Positions 56,089 through 64,000 of a stretch of DNA of 64,000 nt are shown here, piece by piece (position 1 is the first letter of the stretch; each line of letters opens with the position of its first letter). Both the position numbers and the translations under genes were made by a program. The notes beneath the pieces were generated by a model. That model was not told the DNA's origin, ran no database searches, and was given only the letters and a program-made list of their open reading frames with translations. Source of the DNA: Tolypothrix bouteillei VB521301 (GTDB lineage Bacteria; Cyanobacteriota; Cyanobacteriia; Cyanobacteriales; Nostocaceae); NCBI RefSeq assembly GCF_000760695.4, contig NZ_JHEG04000001.1, positions 9,062,935-9,126,934 of the forward strand, read 5' to 3'.

Positions 56089-56289
56089 ATGTGTACTCTA
56101 ATTTTCTCGCGAATTGCATTCACGACTCTCTCCATATTCGCAACTCTCCCCGTATTTGCAGCTTCAGCCAACGATTGGTCTTATGAACTCCTCATACTCG
56201 AAGAGTATTGCGCTTCTGTGGGGAGAACAAAATCAGATGTACTCAGAGAACTCATCAGAACTCTGAAGACAAAGAAAAAGCCGTCCTAG
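56089..56289 (+). CDS. Small protein: signal-peptide-like N-terminus and ribbon-helix-helix-like C-terminus
   Basis: 66 residues from ATG 56089, with AAAGGA about 10 bp upstream; a frame starting at 55999 lacks a ribosome binding site. Residues 1-27 look like a signal peptide (FTTLSIFATLPVFAASA). The rest, EEYCASVGRTKSDVLRELIRTLK cited as YCASVGRTKSDVLRELIRTL, is the C-terminal helical half of CopG-type ribbon-helix-helix proteins; the N-terminal strand that contacts DNA is missing. A secreted DNA-binding half-domain makes little sense, so this may be a recombination product. Its end overlaps an IS-like hairpin. Confidence 0.45.
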   Translation: MCTLIFSRIAFTTLSIFATLPVFAASANDWSYELLILEEYCASVGRTKSDVLRELIRTLKTKKKPS

Positions 56290-56303
56290 AAGGACGGGGC
56301 TTT
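56277..56303. repeat. IS200/IS605-end-like hairpin
   Basis: AAAGCCGTCCT pairs with AGGACGGGGCTTT (two bulged G). The sequence after it, TAAACCC, matches right ends of TnpB-type elements seen in cyanobacteria. Could also act as terminator. Confidence 0.5.
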
Positions 56304-56406
56304 AAACCCATTCTTTCGGTAAAATCGGTAATTTTCAGGTGGAAAGGGAGCCCGTCATCCTTATTATTGGTTATATTTGCAGTACCAAAGTAACCAAGCA
56401 TAATCT

Positions 56407-58065
56407 ATGACTGATTTTTCTCCTAATGTAGCACCTCAGTATTTAGAAGGATTAGAAAATACACCTGATGAGGTAAAAGCAGCAATTCGCCTAGAAGCTC
56501 GCGAACCGGAAAGCGATCCAACTTTGGGAATACCTGTTACAGCGAACAGACAGGGGAAGCCAGCTCATCGTCTTGTCGCGATTGGCGACTCACTAACCCA
56601 AGGCTACCAAAGTGGAGCAATTTTTAATACGAGTTTGTCTTATCCCGCACTGATTGCCCGCGAACTTGGTTGTAGCGAGCAATTTCGCTATCCTAAATAC
56701 GACAGTCCAGGGAACGGATTACCATTAAATCTAGAAAAGTTTGCGAGAGATTTGGGCAAACGCTTTCAGGTAGCTGATGGTATCAATGCAATAGACTTTG
56801 CTATGATACTGCCGTGGCTGAGAAATTATCTTGATGCCAACGAAAAGTATTGGGAAGGGTGGGCGAAAAATTCTCTTCAATCTCCAGAAAAGGGATTAAT
56901 CAATCATAATTTAGCTATGTACGGTTGGGATTTACGGAATACACTTTCTCGCACAGCCAAAACTGCTCGAGATATTATTCTCAATAATCCTTTCAAGGAT
57001 GATGATGAGTTCAACTCTTTAAAACAAGTTCCCGAACACGCTAACGAAATTGCTACGTTACGAGTTTTAGATACAGCAAGGGATAAAAATGGAGAAGCTT
57101 TAACTCCTCTCGGTGCAGCAAAAGCTTTGAGCCAAGAAGGAGATGGAATTGAAACTCTCATTGTTGCTATTGGAGCAAACAATGCTTTAGGTAGTATTTT
57201 AACGTTTAAAGCAGTTTGGTCTGAAGCAGACTCTTATACTGATATGAGCGTGAACGATCGCTTCACAGTATGGCAACCCAGTCATTTTAAAGCTGAGTTG
57301 GATCTGATTGTAGAACAGGTCAAGCAAATTAAAGCACGTCACGTCATTTGGGCAACAGTCCCTCACGTTACGATTCCACCCTTTGTAAAAGGTATCAATC
57401 CCTCACAAGTGGGGAAAAAAGCTTCCCCCGGTTCTCGTTATTACCCGTACTACGTTCCCGTGTGGTTGGATGAAAAAAGATTTGATGCCAAGCGTCATCC
57501 TCATCTCACTGCTAATCAAGCAAGAGCCATTGATAGTGCGATTGATAAATATAATGAATCTATAGTAGAAGCAGTGCGGCAAGGACGACGCGAAGGAAAA
57601 GATTGGTACGTATTCGAGATGGTTTCATTATTAGATCGGTTAGCATATAAGCGTTACTTGGTAGAAGAAGATCGGGCAAGTCGTCCAAGTTGGTGGACTC
57701 CGTATAATTTACCTCCTGCTTTGGAACAGCTTAATCCAAAACCCGATACGCGATTCTTGGTTTCTGATGCCAAAGGAAGACATCAAGGCGGATTATTCTC
57801 GTTAGATGGCATACATCCCACCACAATTGGTTATGGTATCATGGCACAAGAAGTCATTAAAATTCTGGAACTAGCTGGGGTTGAGTTTTTTAACAGTCGA
57901 GGCGAAAAAAGATCTAGTCCAATTAAAATTAATTTTGCCCGTTTAATTCAGGAAGATTCTCTGATCTCCAAACCCCCAACCACCACAGCAGCCGTACTTG
58001 ATTTTGCCGGTTGGTTGGATAGTATGACTGGTATTATGTCGCAAATGTATAAATCTAATGTGTAA
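56407..58065 (+). CDS. Large SGNH/GDSL-family hydrolase
   Basis: 552 residues. Block I GDSLTQGY near residue 59, block III IGANNALGS near 255, and block V DGIHPTT near 470 with the catalytic Asp and His. The usual domain is about 200 residues; here there are long inserts between blocks I and III and after III (about 290-460, Trp- and Tyr-rich). No signal peptide is visible. Likely an esterase or lipase; substrate unknown. ATG 56407 lies after AAGCATAATCT without a strong ribosome binding site. Followed by the flavoprotein gene after 28 bp on the same strand. Confidence 0.8.
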   Translation: MTDFSPNVAPQYLEGLENTPDEVKAAIRLEAREPESDPTLGIPVTANRQGKPAHRLVAIGDSLTQGYQSGAIFNTSLSYPALIARELGCSEQFRYPKYDSPGNGLPLNLEKFARDLGKRFQVADGINAIDFAMILPWLRNYLDANEKYWEGWAKNSLQSPEKGLINHNLAMYGWDLRNTLSRTAKTARDIILNNPFKDDDEFNSLKQVPEHANEIATLRVLDTARDKNGEALTPLGAAKALSQEGDGIETLIVAIGANNALGSILTFKAVWSEADSYTDMSVNDRFTVWQPSHFKAELDLIVEQVKQIKARHVIWATVPHVTIPPFVKGINPSQVGKKASPGSRYYPYYVPVWLDEKRFDAKRHPHLTANQARAIDSAIDKYNESIVEAVRQGRREGKDWYVFEMVSLLDRLAYKRYLVEEDRASRPSWWTPYNLPPALEQLNPKPDTRFLVSDAKGRHQGGLFSLDGIHPTTIGYGIMAQEVIKILELAGVEFFNSRGEKRSSPIKINFARLIQEDSLISKPPTTTAAVLDFAGWLDSMTGIMSQMYKSNV

Positions 58066-58093
58066 AAAGGGATTGGGGATTGGGGAGTAAGAA

Positions 58094-59335
58094 GTGACAG
58101 TGAAACCTTTAGTGATAGTTGTTATAGGTGGCGGTGCGGCTGGCTTCTTTGGTGCGATCGCAGCAGCCCAAGCAAATCCAAAGGCTCAAGTGACTTTACT
58201 TGAAGCCAGTCGTCACCCTTTAAATAAAGTTTTGATCTCTGGTGGTGGACGTTGCAACGTCACTCACGCTTGTTTTGAACCATCAGGGTTAGTGCAAAAT
58301 TATCCAAGAGGCGGAAAAGCACTGCTTGGTGCTTTTACCCGCTTTCAAGCTAAGGATACAGTAGCTTGGTTTGCCAATCGAGGAGTTCCTTTAAAAACTG
58401 AAGCAGATGGTAGGATGTTTCCCATCACCGATAGTTCGGAAACTATCGCCAATTGTTTAATGAAAACGGCAAAAACAGCTGGAGTAGACTTGCGTACCGG
58501 AGAAGCAGTTGCTTCTATTAACGCGGTTGGCGATCGCTTTAAAATTGCTCTCAAATCAGGGGAAAATTTGGAGTGCGATCGCTTGTTGTTGGCTACAGGA
58601 AGCAACCCAGTAGGTTACAGATTGGCTAAAGATTTGGGACATACTGTTGAACCACCAGTTCCTTCTTTGTTTACCTTCAATATCCGCGATGAAAACTTTA
58701 GAGAATTGGCTGGTGTCAGCGTTGAATCTGCACGTTTGTCCTTAACAGTACCAGACAAACCTGCCATAGAACAACTCGGACCGATATTAATCACTCATTG
58801 GGGTTTAAGCGGTCCTGCTGTCCTCAAACTTTCTGCTTGGGCTGCAAGAGCGTTACACTCTAACAACTACAAAGCCACTCTACATATCAATTGGCTACCT
58901 CATCTTAAGGCAGACGCAGTCCGACAACAAATTTTAGCGGTAAAAGATGAATGGGGGAAGCGGGCGATGTCCTTGCATCGCGGTGTGGACTTACCACATC
59001 GGCTTTGGCGATATATAATTTCTCGTATTGGGATTGCTCCTGAGATGCGTTGGGCGGAACTTCCCAGTAAAAAACTCAATCTATTAGTCCAAGAACTGAC
59101 CAGAGGGCAATTTTTAATTGATGGTAAAGGAGTTTTTAAAGAAGAATTTGTCACTTGTGGTGGTGTTAACCTGAAGGAAATTAATTTTAAAACAATGGAG
59201 AGCAAGTTAGTTCCAGGACTTTATTTTGCAGGAGAAATCTTAGATATAGATGGTATCACTGGTGGATTTAATTTTCAAAGTGCCTGGACAACTGGGTATT
59301 TAGCAGGTCAAGCAATAGCGTCTATTATTGAGTGA
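58094..59335 (+). CDS. HI0933-family FAD-dependent oxidoreductase
   Basis: 413 residues from GTG 58094. Starts with the dinucleotide-binding VIGGGAAGFFGAIAAA (cited as GGGAAGFFGAIAAA), then KVLISGGGRCNVTH, the family signature, GRMFPITDSS, LLLATGSNP, SLFTFNIRD, and the final ILDIDGITGGFNFQSAWTTG (cited as GITGGFNFQSAWTTG). This family of two-domain flavoproteins has no settled physiological reaction; aminoacetone oxidase activity was reported for one member. Probably in an operon with the SGNH hydrolase before it and the membrane protein after it (33 bp). Confidence 0.9.
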   Translation: MTVKPLVIVVIGGGAAGFFGAIAAAQANPKAQVTLLEASRHPLNKVLISGGGRCNVTHACFEPSGLVQNYPRGGKALLGAFTRFQAKDTVAWFANRGVPLKTEADGRMFPITDSSETIANCLMKTAKTAGVDLRTGEAVASINAVGDRFKIALKSGENLECDRLLLATGSNPVGYRLAKDLGHTVEPPVPSLFTFNIRDENFRELAGVSVESARLSLTVPDKPAIEQLGPILITHWGLSGPAVLKLSAWAARALHSNNYKATLHINWLPHLKADAVRQQILAVKDEWGKRAMSLHRGVDLPHRLWRYIISRIGIAPEMRWAELPSKKLNLLVQELTRGQFLIDGKGVFKEEFVTCGGVNLKEINFKTMESKLVPGLYFAGEILDIDGITGGFNFQSAWTTGYLAGQAIASIIE

Positions 59336-59368
59336 ACTGGTAGATGCTGAACGATCTACGGAAAGATA

Positions 59369-60670
59369 ATGGAAGTCTCTGAAAACCGAAAACTAAGTAT
59401 TGTCTCTTTAGCAACATTACTGGTATCTGCCCATTATGGATTGGGATTTCTTCTGGGAACTGCTGAAAAAGCTATGTCTTCAGGAGTCATGGGGAGTTTG
59501 TATGCAGTTTCTGTTGGATTGGGAGTTATTGCTAGCTTGGCGATCGCAAAATTCTATTGGACGCAGATTGAGCAAATTTGGACGTTACTGGGAAACCGTT
59601 ATGGAAACTTGGTGAAGATTGGCGTTGGCTTGATGTCGTGGATGTCATTTATTGGTATCGGTGCTGTTCAGATTATTGCAGCTGCTTCCATTCTCGCTAT
59701 TGTGGGAATACCCAAATTACCCATTATGGTGACGGTGACGTTGTTATTTTGGGTGCTCTCGTTACTAGCTGTTGAGAAAGTCAGTTGGCTGTTTCGAGGA
59801 TTTCTCTTACTAAATATTGTGGGGTTGATTTACGCACTGTGGGTATTGCACGGTTTACCAAACTACGTGCAAGCTCCTGTGGAATTTATTACCTCCCTGC
59901 ACCAAGTGAGTCTGGCTGAAGTTATCGGTGTTTCCCTCTCTACAACCTTGCTGGTAGTGATTGACATGAAATGTCACCAGTATATGGTTCAAGCTATAGA
60001 TGTACGTACTGTTTATCTTGGCTGTCTCGTTGCGGCTATAGCAATAATTGCTTTAGCTTTTCTCCCTTCTACTGTCGTTATTGCTGCTCAAAATGCCGGA
60101 ATTTTACCCGCAAATTTGGATGCCAAACAAGTTGTTCCCTATATTTTGTCTTGGGTTGGGCATGGAACAAATCAACCTCTAGGTATCTTCTTAATAGGGG
60201 TGTTAGCTGTACCATGTTTGGGTTTGGGCAGTAGTGTTTTGCGAGTACAAACCAAGACTCTGTTAGACTTACAAATTTTACCGCAATTTCAAGGGCATGT
60301 TGTCTTAATTGCAGCTATAAATGCTCTATTTGCTCTAGCGATCGCTCTTAAGGGAGGAGAAATTATTGGTTTAATTCTTTTGTTTTATACCGCTTACCTT
60401 TCTGCCGTTTGGGTTCCCTGGATTGCCTATCTACTCAATCACGGAAAACTTTACACTTTTTCTGATTTTAGTGTCAGGCTGTCTTTAGTCTTGGGTAGTT
60501 TATCAGCCCTCACAACTCTCAGTGTTATCCTCTACCAACCCAAAGCCGTCTTTTGGGGAAATGGAGAATTAACCATCATGATTGTTGGTATCGGTTGTGG
60601 AAGTATCAGTTTATTATTGGCGCAGCTATCAGAAAAATTGAATAACACGATCAAGTACAAGAAAGTATGA
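59369..60670 (+). CDS. Multi-pass membrane protein, sodium:solute symporter-like
   Basis: 433 residues with about 12 hydrophobic helices. The first helices (LATLLVSAHYGLGFLLG, YAVSVGLGVIASLAIAKFYW cited as VSVGLGVIASLAIA) and a regular pattern of pairs resemble the LeuT/SSS fold of sodium-coupled transporters. Gly-rich breaks occur in helices 1 and 6 (IGVSLSTTLLVVIDMKCHQ cited as VSLSTTLLVVIDM). Substrate unknown. Follows the flavoprotein on the same strand by 33 bp. The C-terminus ends with a basic KKV. Confidence 0.65.
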   Translation: MEVSENRKLSIVSLATLLVSAHYGLGFLLGTAEKAMSSGVMGSLYAVSVGLGVIASLAIAKFYWTQIEQIWTLLGNRYGNLVKIGVGLMSWMSFIGIGAVQIIAAASILAIVGIPKLPIMVTVTLLFWVLSLLAVEKVSWLFRGFLLLNIVGLIYALWVLHGLPNYVQAPVEFITSLHQVSLAEVIGVSLSTTLLVVIDMKCHQYMVQAIDVRTVYLGCLVAAIAIIALAFLPSTVVIAAQNAGILPANLDAKQVVPYILSWVGHGTNQPLGIFLIGVLAVPCLGLGSSVLRVQTKTLLDLQILPQFQGHVVLIAAINALFALAIALKGGEIIGLILLFYTAYLSAVWVPWIAYLLNHGKLYTFSDFSVRLSLVLGSLSALTTLSVILYQPKAVFWGNGELTIMIVGIGCGSISLLLAQLSEKLNNTIKYKKV

Positions 60671-60871
60671 AGTATCAAGGATGAAGAAAGTATCAGATTT
60701 TAACGAATTCGGCGAAATTCCCCATCCGCCATGCGGTGGGGATGGATAGCCGGGAGATTGTGAGGTACATCCATAAAGGATGTCCGAGCAATTTCCAAAT
60801 ATTTTTTCTGAGGCGCTTTATCGCAAATTATATATTGTGATAAAATAGGGAAATCAAGGAGGTGGTATTGA

Positions 60872-62146
60872 GTGCTGCATAAAGCTATACAAGTTCGTTT
60901 ATACCCAACCAAAAAACAACAAACACAATTAGCTCAAATATTCGGAGCTTCAAGATGGTGGTGGAATTATGCTCTCAATAAATCAATTGAGAGTTATAAA
61001 GAAACTGGTAAAGGGCTTGGACGTTCTGCACTCAATGCACTTTTACCAGCACTCAAAAAAACAGAAGATACCTGTTGGTTAGCTGATTGTTATAGCCAAG
61101 TTTTGCAAGCTACAACACTCAACCTAACTACGGCGTACAAGAATTTTTTTGAAGGTAGGACTGGTTTTCCTCGCTTCAAACCTAAGCACGGTAAGCAATC
61201 AGTTCAATATCCTCAAAACGTCAAAGTGATAGAAGGTAATCTAAGTTTCCCAGGTAATCTTGGGATTATTGAGGCTAAAATTCACAGGGAAATCGAGGGT
61301 AAAATTAAGACTGTTACCGTTAGCAAAACACCAACAGGTAAATATTTTGCATCTATCTTGACTGAGGTAGAGGGCGAAAACCCAACTACCTCAGAGGGGA
61401 AAATTTATGGAGTTGACTTAGGGTTGAAACACTTTGCTGTCGTGACTGATGGTGAAAAGATTTCTAAATACGACAATCCCAAACACATCGCAAAGCATGA
61501 AAAGAACCTAAAACGGAAGCAACAAAAATTAGCACGGAAACAAAAAGGAAGTAAATCAAGAAATAGATATAGAAAAGTTGTTGCCAAAGTATACGAACGG
61601 GTTAGTAACTCAAGGCAAGATTTTCTACATAAACTTAGTTACAAGTTAGTCAGCAATAGCCAAGCTGTCATAGTAGAGAATCTTAATGTCAAAGGCATGG
61701 TTCGCAATCACAATTTGGCAAAAGCAATATCTGATTGTGGCTGGGGAATGTTCACCAACTTTTTAGCCTATAAGTTAGAACGCAAAGGTGGAAAGTTGGT
61801 AGAGATAGATAGGTGGTTCCCTAGTTCCAAACTCTGCTCGAATTGTTTCTATCAAATGAATGAAATGCCATTAGATGTGAGGGAATGGACTTGCCCGCAC
61901 TGTGGTACTCATCACGATAGAGATGTCAACGCAGCAACCAATATTCAAGCAGAGGGTATCAGAATGCTAAAGGTGAACCAGTGCGTTGCGGGGGTTCCCC
62001 CCGTTGAAGCAACTGGTGAACCCGTAAGGGCGGAAGGTTCAGCCGTCTCTGCCGTAGGAGGGGAGGTAAGACCAAAACTCGGACGAAAGTCTAAGTTGAG
62101 GCACTCGCCGTTGAGTACGGAAGCCCCAACTTCAAGCGCAAGCTAA
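60872..62146 (+). CDS. tnpB: RNA-guided endonuclease TnpB
   Basis: 424 residues. N-terminal LYPTKKQQTQLAQIFGASRW and helical wedge region; RuvC-like catalytic residues Asp182 (YGVDLGLKHF), Glu269 (IVENLNVKGM) and Asp351 (HDRDVNAATN) are all present; zinc ribbon CSNC...CPHC between them. All features of an active nuclease are intact. Relatives use a guide RNA made from the element's 3' end to cut DNA beside a short motif, which keeps the element in the genome. The last 60 residues (rich in Val, Gly, Pro, Ser) are encoded by the same DNA that should form the guide RNA. GTG start with AAGGAGG about 10 bp upstream (60857-60863). Confidence 0.92.
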   Translation: MLHKAIQVRLYPTKKQQTQLAQIFGASRWWWNYALNKSIESYKETGKGLGRSALNALLPALKKTEDTCWLADCYSQVLQATTLNLTTAYKNFFEGRTGFPRFKPKHGKQSVQYPQNVKVIEGNLSFPGNLGIIEAKIHREIEGKIKTVTVSKTPTGKYFASILTEVEGENPTTSEGKIYGVDLGLKHFAVVTDGEKISKYDNPKHIAKHEKNLKRKQQKLARKQKGSKSRNRYRKVVAKVYERVSNSRQDFLHKLSYKLVSNSQAVIVENLNVKGMVRNHNLAKAISDCGWGMFTNFLAYKLERKGGKLVEIDRWFPSSKLCSNCFYQMNEMPLDVREWTCPHCGTHHDRDVNAATNIQAEGIRMLKVNQCVAGVPPVEATGEPVRAEGSAVSAVGGEVRPKLGRKSKLRHSPLSTEAPTSSAS

Positions 62147-62155
62147 GTTGGGGTA
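61975..62155 (+). ncRNA. Probable TnpB guide RNA (omega/reRNA) region
   Basis: In known TnpB elements the guide RNA covers the 3' end of tnpB and the right end, with the guide read from the flanking DNA. Here the region has several G/C-rich hairpin-forming stretches (GAACCCGTAAGGGCGGAAGGTTC, cited as CCCGTAAGGG; and the end stem at 62124). The guide would start at about 62160. Predicted, not shown. Confidence 0.45.
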
Positions 62156-62192
62156 GTTCACGAAAAAATATTCTATCCTTCATCCTTTATGC

Positions 62193-62927
62193 TTAATAAT
62201 TCTTTAAAACTCCAGGTTTGTCTTGCATGGGCAAAACATCTAAAATATCTGTTTGAGAGCAGTATTTCAGGTCTTCATGACATTCGAGGCGTAACAGGCG
62301 TTTGCCATGAGTGGCATGATGGAATAGCCCGAGTAAGTTGTCTTGCCATTGGGAGTAGAGAGCGATCGCACTAATCACTTCATCATTACCAGCAACTTCA
62401 TTAGGTGACAACTTTGTCTGTTGTAAGACAGTATGAGCAATTGCACCCGCACAGGCTGTGTCTTCCAGAGAAAAACTACCCTCCCAACCCGAGCCAACGA
62501 TCCAAACTGTTTCTGGTTGTTTTTCTACAAGATATCGCACGACTGCCGCACGGTTAACAAAAGCACCCGTTAGTACAGTTCTAGCATTTTGTATTCTTTG
62601 TAAAGTCCGAGTGCCGTTAGTGGTACTAATAAATAAACGCCGTCCTTGTACTAATTCCGGCGTGCAATCAAGAGGAGAGTTACCCAAATCAAAGCCAGGA
62701 ACTTTTGCCCCACCCCGTTCTCCTGCTCGCAAGCGTTTTTCAGGAGACCATTTTTCACTCTCTGCCATCAGTTTATCCAAATCGCTGAAAGCTTCAACCG
62801 CTTCGCCTCCAGCAGACAAGACCGTCGCTATCGTAGTCGTGGCTCGCAGTACGTCCACTGCGATCGCGCATTCTGGGACTTCGTGTACTGGAGTTGACTC
62901 CGGGGTATGGTAAATGTATAGCTTCAC
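62193..62927 (-). CDS. comB: 2-phosphosulfolactate phosphatase family protein
   Basis: 244 residues, normal for Com[18 protein letters not shown] near the start, [19 protein letters not shown] (cited as [17 protein letters not shown]), [30 protein letters not shown] (cited as [17 protein letters not shown]). ComB is a Mg-dependent phosphatase of the coenzyme M pathway in archaea; in cyanobacteria, which make no coenzyme M, its substrate is unknown. It stands alone, minus strand, convergent with the TnpB element. Confidence 0.92.
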   Translation of the reverse strand: MKLYIYHTPESTPVHEVPECAIAVDVLRATTTIATVLSAGGEAVEAFSDLDKLMAESEKWSPEKRLRAGERGGAKVPGFDLGNSPLDCTPELVQGRRLFISTTNGTRTLQRIQNARTVLTGAFVNRAAVVRYLVEKQPETVWIVGSGWEGSFSLEDTACAGAIAHTVLQQTKLSPNEVAGNDEVISAIALYSQWQDNLLGLFHHATHGKRLLRLECHEDLKYCSQTDILDVLPMQDKPGVLKNY

Positions 62928-63197
62928 GGATTGGTTACACCTGATTTAATAATGATTTATACTCATGACAAATATTCTAACTAGTGTAAGGACTAACCAC
63001 TGTGAATAAAGAAGGTAAATCCAAGGAAGTATCCATTGGAAATTCCTATCACAATAGCAGGAAAAACTTATCGATTGAAAGATAGAGGTAATCTTAAAGA
63101 AAGAACAGACAGCACGAACAACTTGTGCTTGGCTTAAACTATAGGGTACCGTAACCCTTGCTTTAAGCTAGATGTCCTCTTAAAAATTCAAACCGAC
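62928..63197. other. Intergenic, promoter region of comB and the BlaI gene
   Basis: Divergent promoters are expected. Frame 63006-63137 reads like a gene fragment (LEIPITIAGKTYRLKDRGNL) but has no start. No clear BlaI operator (TACA/TGTA dyad) was placed with confidence. Confidence 0.35.
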
Positions 63198-63617
63198 ATG
63201 GCACCTTTACCAAACTACCGCCCCAAACAACTGTCCTTAGGTCCCTTAGAAGCAGAGATTTTGAGTATTATTTGGGAACTGAGTTCGGCTACAGTTAAGG
63301 ATGTACACGATCGCATCTTAGCCGATCCCAACCGAGAGTTAGCATACACGTCGGTTACCACAGTGTTGCGTCGCCTCACAGACAAAGGTTGGCTAGCCTG
63401 CGACAAAAAAGGGCGAGCGTTTTACTGGCGACCATTAGTCACACAGCAGCAAGCAGAGATGATTCGAGCACACGAGCAGCTACGACGATTTTTAGCGGTA
63501 GGCAATCCCGATGTAGTCGCTGCTTTTGCTGATAGTCTTGATGAAGCTGCTACCGAGCAAATACAAGCGATCGCGAAACGCATTCAAGCCGCACGCCAAG
63601 CCAGGGAGGAGAAATAA
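63198..63617 (+). CDS. BlaI/MecI/CopY-family transcriptional repressor
   Basis: 139 residues. Winged helix with LGPLEAEILSIIWELSSATVKDVHDRI (cited as LGPLEAEILSIIWEL), TSVTTVLRRLTDKGWL and GRAFYWRPLVT; the C-terminal helices form the dimer. In the known systems the repressor is cut after a membrane protease signals, releasing its own operon. The next gene, an M56 membrane protease, overlaps its stop by one base (TAATG), the classical arrangement. Regulated genes could include the pair itself; no beta-lactamase gene follows in view. Confidence 0.92.
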   Translation: MAPLPNYRPKQLSLGPLEAEILSIIWELSSATVKDVHDRILADPNRELAYTSVTTVLRRLTDKGWLACDKKGRAFYWRPLVTQQQAEMIRAHEQLRRFLAVGNPDVVAAFADSLDEAATEQIQAIAKRIQAARQAREEK

Positions 63618-64000
63618 TGCACATTTTGATGATTCTAGCTGCTTTAACGGTTGCTTATTGGATGAGGTCTCAATCGACTAAAATTTCAGGTAACTGGAAT
63701 GAGCGATGGCAAAAAACACTCTTTTTATTTCTCTTTCCCCCATTGCTCATTTTTATGACAGATATTGCTCTACTGTGCATGGGACCCCAAGGGAAAATGG
63801 GCGGCTTGCAGACGGGCTGTTTCAGCTATGTTTTAGCGTTAATTATTCTTGCTTTTATTGCCATTTCGTGCATTAAACTGGCAGTAGAAGGATGGAAGTC
63901 TATCCAATCGACCCGCAATTGTTTCCCAGTTAACATTGCAGGTCAGCAAGTGAGAGTTCTCAATACAAAAGCATTATTTGCCGGTCAAATTGGATTTTGG
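63617..64000 (+). CDS. M56-family membrane metallopeptidase, 5' part
   Basis: 128 residues visible; the gene runs off the window. ATG 63617 overlaps the BlaI stop, with AGGAG 9 bp upstream. Visible membrane helices: a first (MHILMILAALTVAYW), then TLFLFLFPPLLIFMTDIALL (cited as LFLFLFPPLLIFMTD), then YVLALIILAFIAISC. The HExxH zinc site would lie beyond the edge. Family assignment is by the helix pattern and the BlaI partner; such cyanobacterial proteins lack the penicillin-sensor domain of BlaR1 in many cases. Confidence 0.75.
   Translation, partial: MHILMILAALTVAYWMRSQSTKISGNWNERWQKTLFLFLFPPLLIFMTDIALLCMGPQGKMGGLQTGCFSYVLALIILAFIAISCIKLAVEGWKSIQSTRNCFPVNIAGQQVRVLNTKALFAGQIGFW

Larger units (their letters stand above)
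60713..62155 (+). mobile_element. Stand-alone TnpB element (IS200/IS605 superfamily, IS1341 type)
   Basis: Left end with hairpin CCCCATCCGC...GCGGTGGGG at 60720-60741; right end with CCCCAACTT/AAGTTGGGG at 62124-62153 followed by TAGTTCAC. The only gene is tnpB; no Y1 transposase tnpA is present, so the element needs a helper in trans. Exact outer ends are inferred from the hairpins. Confidence 0.75.

Noticed and set aside
1..64000. tRNA and rRNA genes
   Set aside because: Spacers were read for cloverleaf-like and TTCGAATC/GGTTCGA patterns; none convincing was found.

Overview
The window looks like a chromosomal segment of a filamentous, probably nitrogen-fixing cyanobacterium (Nostocales or a close relative). 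The evidence is the many HIP1 octamers (GCGATCGC), a PAM68-type photosystem II assembly factor, a CphA2-type cyanophycin synthetase with a cyanophycinase, a stand-alone Mo-nitrogenase C-terminal-domain protein, cyanobacterial pentapeptide, DUF1517 and DUF3082 proteins, large hybrid sensor kinases, and short tandem heptamer repeats between genes. No rRNA, tRNA or CRISPR array was seen.

Layout. 1-12.3 kb is a defence-type region: the 3' part of a large gene resembling dpdJ, an AbiA-like reverse transcriptase with a C-terminal HEPN motif, decayed toxin-antitoxin and IS630 remnants, a kinase-FHA-Hsp70 fusion, then dpdK and dpdD overlapping by ATGA. The Dpd genes belong to the 7-deazapurine-in-DNA modification/restriction family; the modification genes dpdA-C are not in view. 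12.3-19.1 kb is mostly housekeeping: tyrA and a DAHP synthase (aromatic amino acids), PAM68, rpsO, a pentapeptide-repeat protein, a DUF1517 protein and a lipoprotein. 19.4-25.5 kb is a multidomain response regulator, a CHASE hybrid kinase and an overlapping single-domain regulator. 25.8-36.6 kb combines carbon/nitrogen storage (GH13 enzyme, cyanophycinase, CphA2) with three PRC-barrel/DUF2382 stress-type paralogues. 36.9-44.6 kb is mixed metabolism (eda, rsmA, ispE, a FAD oxidoreductase, a beta-lactamase-fold hydrolase) and a DUF559 nuclease-like gene boxed by inverted repeats.

44.8-49.3 kb is one 1501-residue gene: caspase-like domain, STAND-type NTPase, membrane segment and 14 WD40 repeats. 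It is followed by a 41-residue gene with a clear ribosome binding site and a peptidase. 52.2-56.4 kb is a scarred accessory stretch: a decapitated SDR gene, an epimerase gene carrying an in-frame palindromic repeat, an internally deleted IS4-type transposase, a response regulator, and a small signal-peptide/ribbon-helix-helix gene ending in an IS-like hairpin. 56.4-64 kb holds a large SGNH hydrolase, an HI0933-type flavoprotein, a transporter-like membrane protein, a complete stand-alone TnpB element with a likely guide-RNA region at its 3' end, comB, and a BlaI-M56 regulatory pair cut by the window edge.

The strongest candidates for something new are the combination of Dpd genes, AbiA-like RT-HEPN and kinase-FHA-Hsp70 in the first 12 kb, the caspase-STAND-WD40 protein, and the DUF559 gene between inverted repeats. 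All family names here come from recognising motifs by eye; no search was run.
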